DNA of 64,000 bases from Isoetes taiwanensis. Its lineage: Eukaryota > Streptophyta > Lycopodiopsida > Isoetales > Isoetaceae. The stretch is taken from positions 186,001 through 250,000 of the forward strand of contig JAJEKV010000127.1 in the NCBI GenBank assembly GCA_021234155.1, given 5' to 3'. The notes under the pieces are model-generated. The model saw only the letters and a program-made list of their open reading frames with translations. It searched no databases and was not told where the DNA came from. The position numbers were made by a program, and so were the translations under genes. This document shows, in pieces, positions 37,097-48,806 of the stretch. Positions within the stretch are counted from its first letter, which is position 1; each line of letters opens with the position of its first letter.

Positions 37097-38739
37097 CTCA
37101 CGGCTTGCATCTCCACTCCAATATGCCCTTCTATATAGATATTACCATTCTCTAACCACGTGTCCTCGCATATCATTGAATCAAATTATTCCCAACCGTC
37201 GATTAAGTTCAACCTATGTTTAAATTCCATAATATGCAATTATATCCATAACCTGACATATAGGAATTGGATGCATGCATCAACCACCAAATTTAAAAAG
37301 TATCGTGCCTTCTACGGTTCGTGGCATGATAAATTCATTTGAATGGATGCATTCTACAGAACATGATAATTCTGTAAATCCGGAAGATTTTATTCCTAAC
37401 TACCATGTTATTGGGATACTCTCGTCCAAGATCATGAGTCATGATACTAATAGTCTATTTGATCTAAGGTAGAAGCCTACTATGAAGAAAGGGATAGATG
37501 GATGTGAGAGGTGGGACCCCTGACCAATGGTCCCTATGAATGTTTTCGTCCAAATCTATGACATCATATGGGTTCCCACATGAAATAGGAACTTCTAAAC
37601 GTGAAGTTTATTTACCCTGTCCTTATACATTAGAAGCCATATCATCTACATCACTTCGGTTTATTGATTCATTAGTAACCTTTAGACAATACTAGTTTAA
37701 GGATTATTCAAGATTATTATTTTGTGTACCTATCATGTACTTTTGCTATGTCAGTGCGTGTGCTATGCTATTACACTCTCTCTCTATTACCGTGTGCTAT
37801 TCTAGTGAGGAACTTGCATAGTGATAGAACTTGTAGAATAATGTAGGCATTTCAGTCGCCATCATAGTGCACAAGTTTTTGTAAAAGAATATTGCTGAGG
37901 GCATCTGACTATAATCTCTATCACTTTATGTATTCTAGGAAGAGACATGCATGAAGCGACAAAACTGGTCAGCTTGCTATCATAGTTTTTGCATGTCGCT
38001 GGACATCATAGTTTTTGCAAGGGAATATTGTTGAAGAGAAAGAATGATGCACTACAATGAAGGATTCCTACAAAGCACATCATTAATGTACAAATAGCAA
38101 TACCTAATTCTCATTTCCAAACTACTCACCATTAGAGTCAACATAGTTTTAACGTGTCTGAAATCTATAAGGGTTGATTCTAAGCTTTGAGTCTTTTGTA
38201 GAAGAATGAGTTGTTTCTAGCATCTCATGACATGATGCATCATTTGGTTTCTAAATAAGGTGCATCATGAACTGTCTCAGTCGTCGGATCTGTCCTTCCT
38301 ATGGCCCAGATCGTATGTTGGGACCTCTTGGTGCCTTTTGTTTCGATTATGGTCATTTATGACTGGGGACGTCTACGCTTTTAAAATATGGAATACAAGT
38401 TCGCCTAAGGTTTTGGGATATGAAATACCTGGAACTCATCTCTATACGGGTTTCGCTAAGGTTTTAAATTTTGAGATATGGGAACCCGAACCTCTACCAA
38501 AAGAATTCAATATCTTATTAAGAATGCTTTAACCAATGCAACCAACAAACTGTTTATTCTATTGAATCTATATTTTTTTTTATTTAATAATAACCTATTC
38601 AATTGTTTTCGGGGTACGGTCTATGATCTCAAGGATAGTGATTTATGAATCCATATCAAACCCCCCTGGAACCGCCTCTTATTGTGTTGCATATTGTAGT
38701 AGTCATGTAATTAATAGGATCCCTCTTTTGATAATGTTG
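37097..38739. other. intergenic, upstream of the dioxygenase gene
   Basis: The dioxygenase promoter should lie just above 37097. No TATA box is certain. A 90 codon plus-strand frame at 38260-38532 has no recognised motif and is not called. Confidence 0.4.
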
Positions 38740-39330
38740 ACTCCCATAACCATTCCACAAGAATCTTCTCATACTGTGGATCATGATCAGATTCTAGATC
38801 CATGTATCTGGCCTAATCAAAAACATTTTCCTTTGTAACATGTTTATGTAGATCAAAGTCTTCCAAAGGCTTATCTTCTATTGGGCCAATTTCTACTCTC
38901 AGTTTTTATTCTAGTAGTCTAGGTAATTGGATGGATGGATGGATGGATGGATGAATAGATAGATAGATAGGATTTTTAACATGCATGGAGACCAAATTGA
39001 CCATGAGACCCAAACAACAAAAGGGCCATCGAAGCCCAAAAAGTACAAAGAATAGATAATGATAATGTTAATGGCAATGGAAGAGTACTTATGCTGATTC
39101 CCACAACCATTCCACAACCTTGTCATACTATGGATTATGATTAGGTTCCCAGACCCGATAATGATACTTGTCCTATGTGGTCTGTCAGTGCGAATGGCAA
39201 AAAACATACCATTTTTCACATGCCTGTGTAGATCAAACTCCTCTAAGGGCTTGGCCTCTATTAAGCCAATATAACAATGGTCTTTAATAGGAGGGACTTG
39301 GTTGACATCTATCAGTTCTCTTTCTAGCAT
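38740..39330 (-). other. two diverged copies of an unidentified exon-like piece
   Basis: On minus, about 39330-39100 reads YIGLIEAKPLEEFDLHRHV and about 38905-38740 reads IGPIEDKPLEDFDLHKHV. Both are followed, with frameshifts in the first, by a sequence ending in EWLWES (copy 2: DHDPQYEKILVEWLWES). The conserved protein pattern across diverged DNA suggests a once-real coding exon, duplicated and decayed. I do not recognise the family. A retroelement tail lies between them. Confidence 0.45.
38930..39045 (-). repeat. retroelement 3' end with (ATCC)n(TATC)n tail
   Basis: On minus, GGTCTCATGGTCAATTTGGT then CTCCATGCATGTTAAAAATC, then (TATC)n and (ATCC)n. It belongs to the same 3'-end family and lies between the two unidentified exon-like pieces. 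Confidence 0.7.
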
Positions 39331-39699
39331 GTTGGTGCCCTTCTAGCAATGCAGATGATATGAGCTTATATTATGAAGAGGTTCTAGAAGTTTCTAAGCT
39401 AATCTATTTATTATACAAAAATAGATTTTTGTCACATTTATCTCAACTTCTAAGTTGGGACATATGATGCTATAAATAAAACTAGACAGTTTAGATTTTA
39501 AGTAGTCCCTTTTTTTAATGGTCTTTTAGGAAATTGGTTAACCGATTATATAGTTATTGCACCTTCTGAATAAGGATGTCCAATATTAGAAATGGTGCAG
39601 TTCTATATACAGAATGCATAAAAGGCAAGCATGGAGGCTCAACGAAACAATATATGGAGCTAATTGATGTAGGTTGCGAGCAACAACATATGAAAATAG
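39331..39699. other. intergenic, no gene seen
   Basis: AT-rich. The first part of a plus-strand 100 codon frame (39576-39878) falls here, but it is a shadow of PPR remnants on minus. Confidence 0.4.
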
Positions 39700-41260
39700 A
39701 AAAAAAATTGAAGAAGAAGCTCTTAGTTATGGGAATGATTTATGCAGTCTGCTTAGCAAGCATGGCATTCCAAGAGACCATTCCACTAAACAATGCACAT
39801 GCATTTTCTAAGCAACCACACTATGCGTACGCTCCCAGCATGGTTGTCCATGTTATTCTGGCTTGGAATTTTTTTTGAATACAGCTTCTATGTTTTCTTT
39901 ACTCCCACACTTTCCATACATTGTAATGAGGGCATTTACCGCTGCAACATCACCACCAAATCCATTATTAACAATGAGTGTACATTCCTTTTAACCATCT
40001 CCAAATAATCTGGGTGATAATAAACAACAAGGATAGTCAAATAGGTCACACAGTTTGGGACATGGGATAATGTTTTGAGTTCTTGAAATAGCTAAAAGGC
40101 ACGCTCATCATGCCCACTCCTCATACAGGCAGCAAGCATGGCATTCCACATGAAGATGCTATGCATCGAGATAATCTTGCCTAGGATGAAGAAGAGGATG
40201 TTCAATCTCCTTGATCGCGAGGTAAGAGTGTGCATCCAAAGCAGTGCCTCATAATGTTCATAACCCATTGAATCCTATTGCCACTGAGAATACCCTATAC
40301 AGAGACGTTGCATGTAGACTACTGCAACTGCCACCACTAGGAGCAAATCTTTTGCATCTACAAACATCACCTCTTTCAACTAAACCTTTTCAAGTATATC
40401 TTGATCACTTTCCTGAAATCTTCCCCATTTAGAAAGTATAAGAAGTGAAATTGACATTAATATGAGTTGACTCCTGGCGCAATGACTCCTTGTGTTGTAC
40501 CTCTTAATGAGAGTACAAAGGCCCTGCACCAAAAGAAGCATACCTTAGCAAGCAAAACAATCTTCCTTGGATTAAGTATACTAGTTGTGATTGGCTTGCA
40601 ATGATTTCAGTTCATGAATTTCATGAACCACATTTATCCATTTGGAAAATGCAAAACATTACAGGGATATTTTCAGAATTTATCATGCATATACTTTTCT
40701 AATAAGGCATTTATTCTCTGCAACGTATTCTGATATGGTAGTCTTGCTGTCATAATGCTTTTTACCATTTGAGTGTTCATATTGCAAGCACAACATCATT
40801 GATCGACTTGAAATAGAATCTATGAGTAGGTCTGGCACTGGAAGTTAAAGAACATGTCTTCCTTCAACTCTAATTACTAGCAAACCACTCAGTTCATAAT
40901 CTGAAAATTTTTTCAAAAGATATTTTACAGCTGGTAAGAATGCTTACAAGCCTGATTCTGAGTTCCAAAGAGCAAGGCCTGCACAAGTTGACATTTCATC
41001 TGTCTCAACAGCATGTTCATTACATTGGTACAAAAGGCAATTATGCATGCTTTGCTACAAACTATCTTGTCAAATGTTGTCCATGCATTCTCTACACTTT
41101 ATATCTTCCAAAAATGGTAATAAGGGCATTACCTACGACTTCTGCTGACCCAAGCCATTCTATACAATGCAGTCATGCAATGATCTGGCCTCCTCTAATC
41201 TTTCACTGTTTTCACATGCTTCTAATATGGAAATACATGTGACCTTATCTGGGACCATCC
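39700..41260 (-). pseudogene. decayed PPR gene remnants
   Basis: Pieces of PLS-type PPR motifs are recognisable in several minus-strand frames: AEVVGNALITIFGRYKV (near 41140), IFMWNAMLAACMRSGHDERA with FQELKTLSHVPNCVTYL (about 40170-40050), and VSWNAMLAKQ (near 39770). Frameshifts and stops separate them, and 40200-41000 is barely readable. The P-L-S order is partly kept, so this is one or two dead PPR genes, not a live one. Confidence 0.65.
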
Positions 41261-41418
41261 TCAGAATTTGCATCTCCTATGCTCATGGACGTTCAAAACA
41301 GCAACCTACCTTTCCTCATCTGCAACAAATGATCAGCGAGCATGCAAACACAATCACGATGAAAAAGAAATCGCAGATAAAGATCTGCTCACGGCCAAAA
41401 TGTTCGCTCGAGCAAGCA

Positions 41419-41663
41419 GCACCAGTTAGCAGGTTTCCACAGACATAGGCAATCGATAGTTTACAGCGGATGATGGATTTGGAGCGGTTATTGGCATAGT
41501 CTGGGCATATACTAGCATATACTTGGAATATGCAGCACCAGTTACCCGGTTTCCAGGGTGGCTGCCCAAGCAGGGGCAATCGGTAGTTTACAGCCGGTGA
41601 TGGGTTTGGCGCGGTTTATTGGCATATTCTAGGCATATACTGGCATATACCTGGAATATGCCA
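41419..41663. repeat. two-copy diverged tandem repeat (GCACCAGTTA... units)
   Basis: Unit 1 (41419-41534) and unit 2 (41535-41663) share GCACCAGTTA, GGTTTCCA, GGCAATCG, TAGTTTACAG, TTGGCATA, GCATATAC and TGGAATATGC in the same order with insertions between. The GGCATAT words also occur near 3030, so this is part of a dispersed element. Confidence 0.75.
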
Positions 41664-42447
41664 CAAAATCTACATGAACGAGGGCTTCCCCCTCGGGGCA
41701 ACTCAAAAAACTGACAATATAAATTACATATGTTGTGATAAACATAATTGAGAATAAATTTAGGCTAATTGTTACTATGCATGTCTAAGTCAACTTAGAA
41801 GTAAAGTGAAGCAGGTGTGAATCGATGTTATTTCTACATGTCAATATCTTTTCCCCGATACATATTTCTACCCTTGGCTTCTTTGCCTCCACTATCTTTT
41901 TCTCATTCACCCTCTCACTTTCTCTTTGTTTTTCCCCACTTTCAAATAATAAATATACATAAACCTTTGTCCCAAGCATGCCTTATTGCTAACTTATAGT
42001 ATAGCCTTTGTGGTCATGATATAGAACTTCAAAGCTCCTACAATAGACAATTGTATCAAAATATTCAGGATGTTATATCATGACATCCACCATGTTTGAA
42101 GCAGGTGACCATCTACTCTAATTACCGCACAGTTTTGGAACAAAGCTGTTTATAAAATGCCATATCAATGAAGCGGCGTTACATTAGACCATAAAAGGAA
42201 GTGGCATTGTGCTAAAGCATGACATGAACAAAGTTGTTCTACTGGAAGGTCCTACTTTTTACCCAACTCGAGACCAAAAGAAAAGTATTGCATGACCTGC
42301 TCAAGGTAGTCTAGAACCATGAAACCTAATATAGATTGATTGCAACATATACAACTTCATTGGTGCAGAAATTATGTTCTTCTTCTTATCGATCAGAATT
42401 TGCTAAATCAATCCCTATTGGTTGGTTCAAAGCAATAGTGGAGCAAA
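41664..42447. other. intergenic, no gene seen
   Basis: Short overlapping frames (41785-41999) on both strands and no recognised motif. Confidence 0.4.
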
Positions 42448-42510
42448 GATAGATAGATGGTATTTTAACATCCATGGGAAGCCGTGCTTATGAAACAATT
42501 TATAAACCCC
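42448..42510 (-). repeat. retroelement 3' end with short GATA tail
   Basis: On minus, GCACGGCTTCCCATGGATGT then TAAAATACC and (ATCT)n. Same family as the other tails. Confidence 0.6.
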
Positions 42511-43230
42511 CAGATGGGCCCATCACTGTACGTGGCTGAAGTGGGTCCTTCCTCCACCAACTTTATAACGATGCATGACTAAATCTTTTTTATATTGCAT
42601 GGATATCCTAGGTTGCACTAAAGCAAACATAATGGAATGTAAGACAAAAATGACAACATAACTTATTTTGAGAGATTGTTTTTAGAATAAGATCTTGTAG
42701 GTCCCGATAAAGGAATGTAAAAACTATGCCTTCAGCACATACAATATGAGATCCTATCTTATTAGGATGCCCATGCTTTGGCCCCAACCTGGCATGCGAT
42801 AACCTCTCCTAGTTTACTCCTTTGAAACAAGGTGTTGACACATCAAGGGCCATTTTAATGTGCAAGCAGCAGGGCGCTCGAATTTGTGATGAGTCTATTT
42901 CTAAGAAAACGCTACATTAAAGTTGTGTTGTTGTAATATATAGCACAATAACATGGGATTTCCTTTGTGTTTTTTGTACGCTTTTCAATATGGTTTTGCT
43001 ATGATTTTGTTGATGTATTCGTTTGACTGTACTAAATAGTATTTCTAGAGTGCACCTTTTCTTGGCCGTTGATTTTCAAAAAAAAGAAGATAGATTGTGT
43101 GGTTGTATGTGAATATTAGATAAATACTAAAAAAAAAAAAGAGATTGTGTGGTTGTATATAAATATTAGATAAAGGCTTTGGTTGATTTGGTGATGGCGC
43201 AGCTCACGGGGGCTAGGGTTTTGGCGCTGC
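42511..43230. other. intergenic, no gene seen
   Basis: No supported feature. A short repeat of GATTGTGTGGTTGTAT followed by AAATACTA or AAAGGCTT occurs at about 43091 and 43143. Confidence 0.4.
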
Positions 43231-43564
43231 TTCAATCTCAGATATCTCCCTCCTTGAGTGTCCGTTTCGAGCGGTTTTTGGTGCTTTGAAAAGCTCTTGC
43301 AGTAAGCTTTTCAATGGTGTATGGCATCAGGTAATTTTCTCTCTACTTCAGTCCCGGAATTGGGATATTTTGGCCTTCATGGTTACTGATACTTCAATCT
43401 CAGATATCTCCCATTTCGGGTGTCCGTTTTGAGCGATTTTTGGTGTGTTGGAAACCTCTTATAGTAAGCTTTACAGTAAGCTTTCCGAAGATGTATAGCA
43501 TTAGGTGAATTTCTTTGTAATTCAGTCCCGTAATTGGGATCATGCATTTCGGCCTCCATGGTTA
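43231..43564. repeat. 162 bp-period diverged tandem duplication
   Basis: Copy 1 (about 43231-43386) and copy 2 (about 43393-43564) both run from TTCAATCTCAGATATCTCCC through GTCCGTTT, GAGCG, TTTTTGGTG and TTCAGTCCCG to a GGCCTYCATGGTTAC end. Only the order and key words are conserved, so the duplication is not recent. Confidence 0.8.
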
Positions 43565-43726
43565 CCACCGCCGACATGCAATCTTGCTCTCAGTTTCTTG
43601 CTCCCATGGCCTCTTCAGCACTGCCTCCTAACTGTCATCTCAATTTTCTTGCTCATGCCCCTGTTTCCATGGGTTTGTAGCGAACTGTATTATTACAATA
43701 TTTATTTTATTAGATGCTTCGTGTAT

Positions 43727-45720
43727 TTTATTTTTTGAAGGACGACAAACTCTTATTCAATATTCCAGAAGAAGTACACACATAGATGCAGAGACAGGAA
43801 TAAAATCTCAGCAGACAAAGATAATCCACTGAGTGCAGCCACCTGTCTATTCATAAGATAAGATACCCAAATATTCCTCAAAAATCAAACGTTTTTTTTT
43901 TCAGAAGCAAACTGAGAACATAGGTATGCCTTTACCAATCTGTCTTGCGCTTTGTGAAGAAGTTGGTCGACATTAATTGATAAGCCTTTGAAGATACACA
44001 TTCGCCTTCTTTTCCAAATAGACCACAACAACCAGCCTGAAGCTAAGTGGAAAGCCTGTTGCTGCAAGCTGTTCCAAGTGGAAGGATAAATGGAGAGAAG
44101 CACCTGCTGGCTAGTCAAGACCACATGGAAGAGAGATAGTAACCATGACCAAACTGGCTGAACTTGGTCACATAGAAAGAAGCAGTGCTCGATGCTCTCA
44201 ACTTGCCGATTACACAGTGGCAGTGTTGTTTACGTACCCATATTTTATGTTTACATACGTCCCGTACCTTCCTCACAGTATTATACGTATTATACCTATA
44301 AGTTGATAGGTCAAATTGAGCTCTTATTTTATTAATACAGTACTTAACGTATTAATACATACGGTACGTATGATACGTACTTTATAAAAAAAATGTTCAA
44401 ATGACATTAGACCAATAGAATTGGTAAAATTATATATTAGGAAAGTAACATTATTATATATTATAGAATAGGAGTAAAGAGCACATCAGGAGACTTTAGA
44501 CATTATTAGGGAAATTATAGAATTTTAGTTAAAAAAAAAAAAACCAAATTTCTTGCAAATAGAAACCCAAAACCTCTGTGTTTTCCCCCTCTTACTTCTT
44601 ACCATAGCCGCCGAATCGGAATGGATATGGAGATGCAGACCCATCTTTCTCCTTGCTTTGTCATGGCGAGAGGCAGACCTTCTCCCTAATACTTTAGTAG
44701 CTTGTATTCATGCCAGGAAAGAAATGCGGAGGTCAGCGGCGATTAATAGCTTCGGATGCAACAAATGAGCAACAATTGCTTAAATTTATTTGTCTGTGGG
44801 TGTAGATTGCAAACTAGAATATATAACTCTTAAATATACATATTTTGATTGAAAACTTTGAGAAATACTTAATTTTCTAGAGTAATATATTCTAGTTCAT
44901 TATTTAAAACTTGAAGTCCTTCATACTAGTTGTTATTGCAAGTATTTCAATTGCAATATAAGAAATAATAGTTCTAACAAATTACATGAAGTACTTAACG
45001 TACCGTACGTAAAGTACGTATTTTATGTATTTAATAAGCATTTTATAATTCCAAAAAACATATTTAAGTACTTTTTACATGAGAGTATACATACGGTATT
45101 AATACGTTAAGTACGTATAATACACGTACCATACTAAACGTACCCGACAACACTGCACAATGGGCAGAGTTCTGAAATGCGGGGATAAAACTTATGAACC
45201 AGCACATTAACCCGCAGACATCTGTGAAGGAGTTGCCACCATAAGGTAGAAACTTTGGGATGCAGCAATTTATTCCAGACCCAGGACCACATATGCTTCC
45301 ACTAAGGAGGGGGAATGCGGAGCTGCCAATTAGCCCGAGGGGGAACAATGTCAACATCAACCAGCTTTTGATATAACAAATGCACAAGACGTTGTGCATT
45401 GACAATTTAGGGACCAGTCCAAATAAGCACATCAACTGATTGTGAAGGAGCGTCTGGCAAAATATCAGCCAACTTTTGCCACAGAGCTCTGTCCCATCGA
45501 GATAGCATAAACTTAGTCTAAAAAGCATCCAAAGTCAACAAGTGTCATGCCTCATACCAAGCACCAACTGTGAGAATACCAGCACGCCTCCAACGCCGCT
45601 GAGTCAATGGATGTACAGTAGCACACAGAGGCATGTGATTATCCAGAGGAATCCACCAACACAGAGAACCTACCTGTGGACACACACCTGGATTAATCTT
45701 AGATGCTTCGTGTATGTCTC
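43727..45720 (-). mobile_element. LINE 3' half (minus), split by a hAT element
   Basis: On minus, the LINE C-terminal region can be followed in pieces: WWIPLDNHMPLCATVHPLTQ near 45650, a zinc-binding reverse-transcriptase region (LLHRCLRVNVLVHKF, then CPLC) near 45270-45160, and AFHLASGWLLWSIWKRRRMC near 44060-43985. The 3' UTR ends GTCGTCCTTC followed by AAAAAATAAAATA near 43730. The reverse transcriptase core lies further 5' and is absent, so the copy is 5'-truncated. A hAT element at 44221-45155 splits it inside the Cys/His region. Confidence 0.75.
44221..45155. mobile_element. non-autonomous hAT-type DNA transposon (935 bp)
   Basis: Both ends begin CAGTGTTGT when read inward (44221-44229 on plus; complement of 45147-45155), followed on each side by GTACGT-containing subterminal sequence. 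The flanks are CACAGTGG (44213-44220) and CACAATGG (45156-45163), an 8 bp target duplication with one mismatch, as hAT elements make. CAGTGTTG is a typical hAT terminus. No transposase frame is present, and subterminal repeats of ACGTA or TACGT (for example GTACGTATAATAC) occur at both ends. It interrupts a LINE, which fixes its boundaries. Confidence 0.85.
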
Positions 45721-46224
45721 AATGCTTTGTAGTTTCTAACCAAGAATGAAGGATTATAAAATATATGCAAGGTTCAAGGCATGATATCTGAAGCAGCCTT
45801 CAATTCTCACCCCTTTATTATAATCTCTACAGATTATGTAAGTCCATCTAAGTTGCTTGTCGCATTCAAATGTCTCAGAGTGATCAGGTTTGGCATGTGC
45901 AGTGCTAAATAAAGCTTGTTGGTTTAAAACTGTTTGTTTGCTTTGTTAAAATTTTAAAATTATTTGATGCAAATTAATGGCTGGCTTCTGCATGACACAT
46001 GATACTCGTTCCCATCATTGCGGTTTGCAAGGACTTCGTATACAAAGGAGATTTTTGCAATGGGAAGCTTATTGGTCAATGATGTCTCTTGTATCAAGCT
46101 TGTAAACTATGGAGGTTTTTAATGCCAATAGTTGTTATACTTTGACATTGATATTCAAATGTTATATTTCTGAATTTCGAAACCACGTGTGGACCTATTA
46201 TAATTTGAACCTTAAATACGGGCT
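45721..46224. other. spacer between two LINEs
   Basis: About 500 bases with no recognised feature, between the 5'-truncated ends of the minus LINE and the plus LINE. Confidence 0.4.
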
Positions 46225-48127
46225 GTGTAAAACTTCAATGTCAAACTTGCAAAACTATTTCTTATCCCTAAGGTCAAACAACCATCCACGATCAATGATT
46301 GGAGACCTATTTCTTTGCTCTCCTTTGTGTATAAGATTATTGCAAAAGCTTTGGCAGAAAAGCTTAAATTGGTTCTAGCATCCTCTATTAACAAGGTTCA
46401 GTCTGGGTTCATCCCAGGAAGAAACATCTTAACTAATGTTGCTGCAGCTTATGAGGGCTTGTATTGGGCTAGGAAAACAGGTCAGGAAGTTGTTTATCTT
46501 AAGCTCGATTTTGCGAAGGCATATGACAGTGTGCGCTGAGAGTTTTTGTCTAGTGTGCTTTCGGCTTTGGGTTGTGGTCCACGTTTTACAGAAACAGTTA
46601 TGAAGCTTCACACATCAGGACGAGCTATAGTTGTGTGCCAGGGGGAGCCCTCCCCGTTCTTTTTTGATAGGAAGAGGAGTTCGTCAGGGCTGCCCTCTGG
46701 CCCCATTTTTGTTTACCATGGTGGCGGAGGCATTATCACAATTGCTCTTGACTGCAGTAGATGAGGGAGTGGTAGATAGCCTTCGGATGCAGAATGACAG
46801 TCAGCAGATTTGTAATCAGTTTGCAGATGACACTTTCCTCTTTGTGGCAGCAGAAGAAAGCAATTTGTGTAATGTTAAGGGTTTGTTGGATACATTTTTC
46901 TTGGCTTCTGGTTGTCTTCTTAATTGGGGAAAGTGTTCGGCTCTGTGGGCTTTGGAGATGCCGCCTCCACCTTGTTTGTTTCTCTTCCCTTGGAAGGTAC
47001 TCCCAGTGAATGCATGTACCAGACTTCTGGGCATTCCTTTTGGGGGTGATATCTCTATGGGCGGTGTCTCGGATGAGATTTTGCAGGGACTACAGAACCT
47101 GAATTGGTGGAAGGGTAGTAAGTTGTTGATGGCAGGCAGGATTACTGTAGCTAAGTCAGTGCTTTGTAGCACCCACGTATACACAGTGTCTGTTATGTTA
47201 GCTCCAGAATGCAAGGTTCAGGAATTTGATAGAATTGTCCGAAACTTTGTTTGGGGAGGGGCTGCAGAAGGAGCAGTGGTTAAAGTAGCCTGATGGAAGT
47301 GCCTTCGCCCTCGAGAGGATGGGGGTTTGGCAATCCTAGATTTGGCTTTGCATTCTAAGGTGTTAGTCTCCAAGTTTGTTTGGAGTATTCTCCATGAAGA
47401 GGTGTTCTTTCCAGGTGCAGCATTGCTTTTACAGTCCCTCGAGAATTGTGTGGCTTTTCACAAGCCATCTGTCCCTGTGAAGTTGCCTTAGGCCTTGCTT
47501 TACTGTTTGAGGCCGTTCCCACACGTGTCACCTTTTCTCAAGGGTGTACTGCGGGCGTGGGAGCATGTGCAATTGCTTTTCCAGGTAGACTATGCATCAG
47601 TATTTCATCACACTTCTCCTTTTCTGTGGGTTCTTCTGCCTCCGACATACTTGCCTTTGGCTGCCAGCTTGCACGCTCGGACGTAGGCCCATTGGACTCG
47701 GGCTGCAGTCTCCACCTTAGAGGATTGGTATTGGCATGGCCAACTGGCTCCTTGGGAGTTTTTTCAGGCCCGCTTTCGGCTTAAGAGCAATGATCGAGCT
47801 ATCTGGCAGCAAGTGGTCTCCTGTATTCCACTGCATATTCTTGTCTCCTCCAGGGAAGGGTGGTCTTTCAGATTTGGAAGGTTCATTCGGGGATCGATGA
47901 ATCATGTTTTGTACGTTCTTGTTACCGGACGTTGGTTATTCATGATACTTTACCTCCTTCTGACAAGTGGGCACTAAAGCTTCAGGGTTCCTGTTGGCGC
48001 GCCGTTTGGACATGGACTTGGAACTCTCTTTCCCCACCAAAGTTTAGGGTTCTCTTGTGGCAAGTGGTGCACCGCTGCATTAGGGTAAATGTTCTTGTGC
48101 ATAGATTTAAGCCGGCTGTGAGTTTTC
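46225..48127 (+). mobile_element. LINE reverse transcriptase region (plus), 5' part
   Basis: The frame opens with LFLIPKVKQPSTINDWRPIS, then FIPGRNIL, DFAKAYDSVR, GVRQGCPLAPFLFTMVAEAL and QFADDTFLF (catalytic FADD at 46820-46831), then LLNWGKCSALW and LLGIPFGG. These are the ordered motifs of a plant L1-like LINE reverse transcriptase. Breaks: a TGA at 46537-46539 replaces the usual Trp after SVR, the frame shifts near 46675, a TGA occurs at 47291, and more stops lie between 47490 and 48010. It continues into a zinc-binding domain (WCTAALG..., near 48060). It is 5'-truncated at about 46225 and interrupted at 48127 by a copia element. Confidence 0.85.
48123..48127. other. target-site duplication of the copia element, left
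   Basis: TTTTC precedes the 5' LTR and is repeated exactly at 53386-53390 after the 3' LTR. Removing the element and one copy restores a continuous LINE sequence. Confidence 0.85.
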
Positions 48128-48474
48128 TGTTGGAATATAAATATGCTGACTAAGCATAATGTGCTGAAACAGCAGTGGTTCAGCACTTAGCACACAGGTG
48201 CTGAGAAGGTGCTGAAATGTACAGAAGACAGCACCTTGTCAGCACTGAGCACCGACCCTAAATCAGTGCCGTAATTAATGGGCGGTGGTTAAACGGTAGA
48301 CTACTATTCTTAGTCTCACCGGTTGTATATATTGATTGTACGTTATGTACTATGCAATGCTCAGAAGTAGAGATTGTATTTCCCATTGCTTTCTCAATAG
48401 AGTTATTCTTGTCTTGTATTCTATCTCTTGAGTCAATCTTGCGGGTTTGTGCTGGTTTTGCACTAGTTCTATCA
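48128..48474 (+). repeat. copia 5' LTR
   Basis: 347 bp, TGTTGGAATATAAATATGCT to TTCTATCA, with TG...CA ends. It is followed at once by a primer binding site. The block at about 48145-48250 differs strongly from the 3' LTR; the rest is nearly identical. Confidence 0.9.
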
Positions 48475-48487
48475 TGGTATCAGACGC
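48475..48487 (+). promoter_or_regulatory. primer binding site (initiator Met tRNA type)
   Basis: TGGTATCAGACGC follows the LTR directly. Plant copia elements use TGGTATCAGAGC, complementary to the 3' end of initiator Met tRNA; one base at the end differs. Confidence 0.8.
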
Positions 48488-48806
48488 TTTCTTGAGGGAA
48501 GAATAGTGCAAGCTATTGGAGAAGCATCCAAATTGGATTGGCCATTGTTTCCAGGAGATCTTTGGCTGAGATTTGGTGGTGGAAAATCTCATTTGCAGCA
48601 TTGGAGAAGATTCTTGCTTTTTGGCCTGGTGGAAGTGTTTTGGGAGAGCAATTCGGATTTTCCAGCAAGTTCTGGTGTGAGATTCGAGTTTTCCAATACC
48701 TTTTTGGCGACAAAATTCAAGATTCAACTTTTCTGGTGGGTGCTTTGTTTGGTGGCGAATTTGTTTTCTCAACCATCTTTTTGGCTGCTGAAAGCAGGAG
48801 AAATTC

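Noticed and set aside
44553-44768. Transposase remnant inside the hAT element
   Set aside because: The 71 codon frame has no hAT or BED motif, and the element is too short to have held a transposase.
46109-46394. Independent short genes near the LINE 5' edge
   Set aside because: They are frame shadows of the reverse transcriptase start (LFLIPKVKQ...) and one is on the opposite strand.
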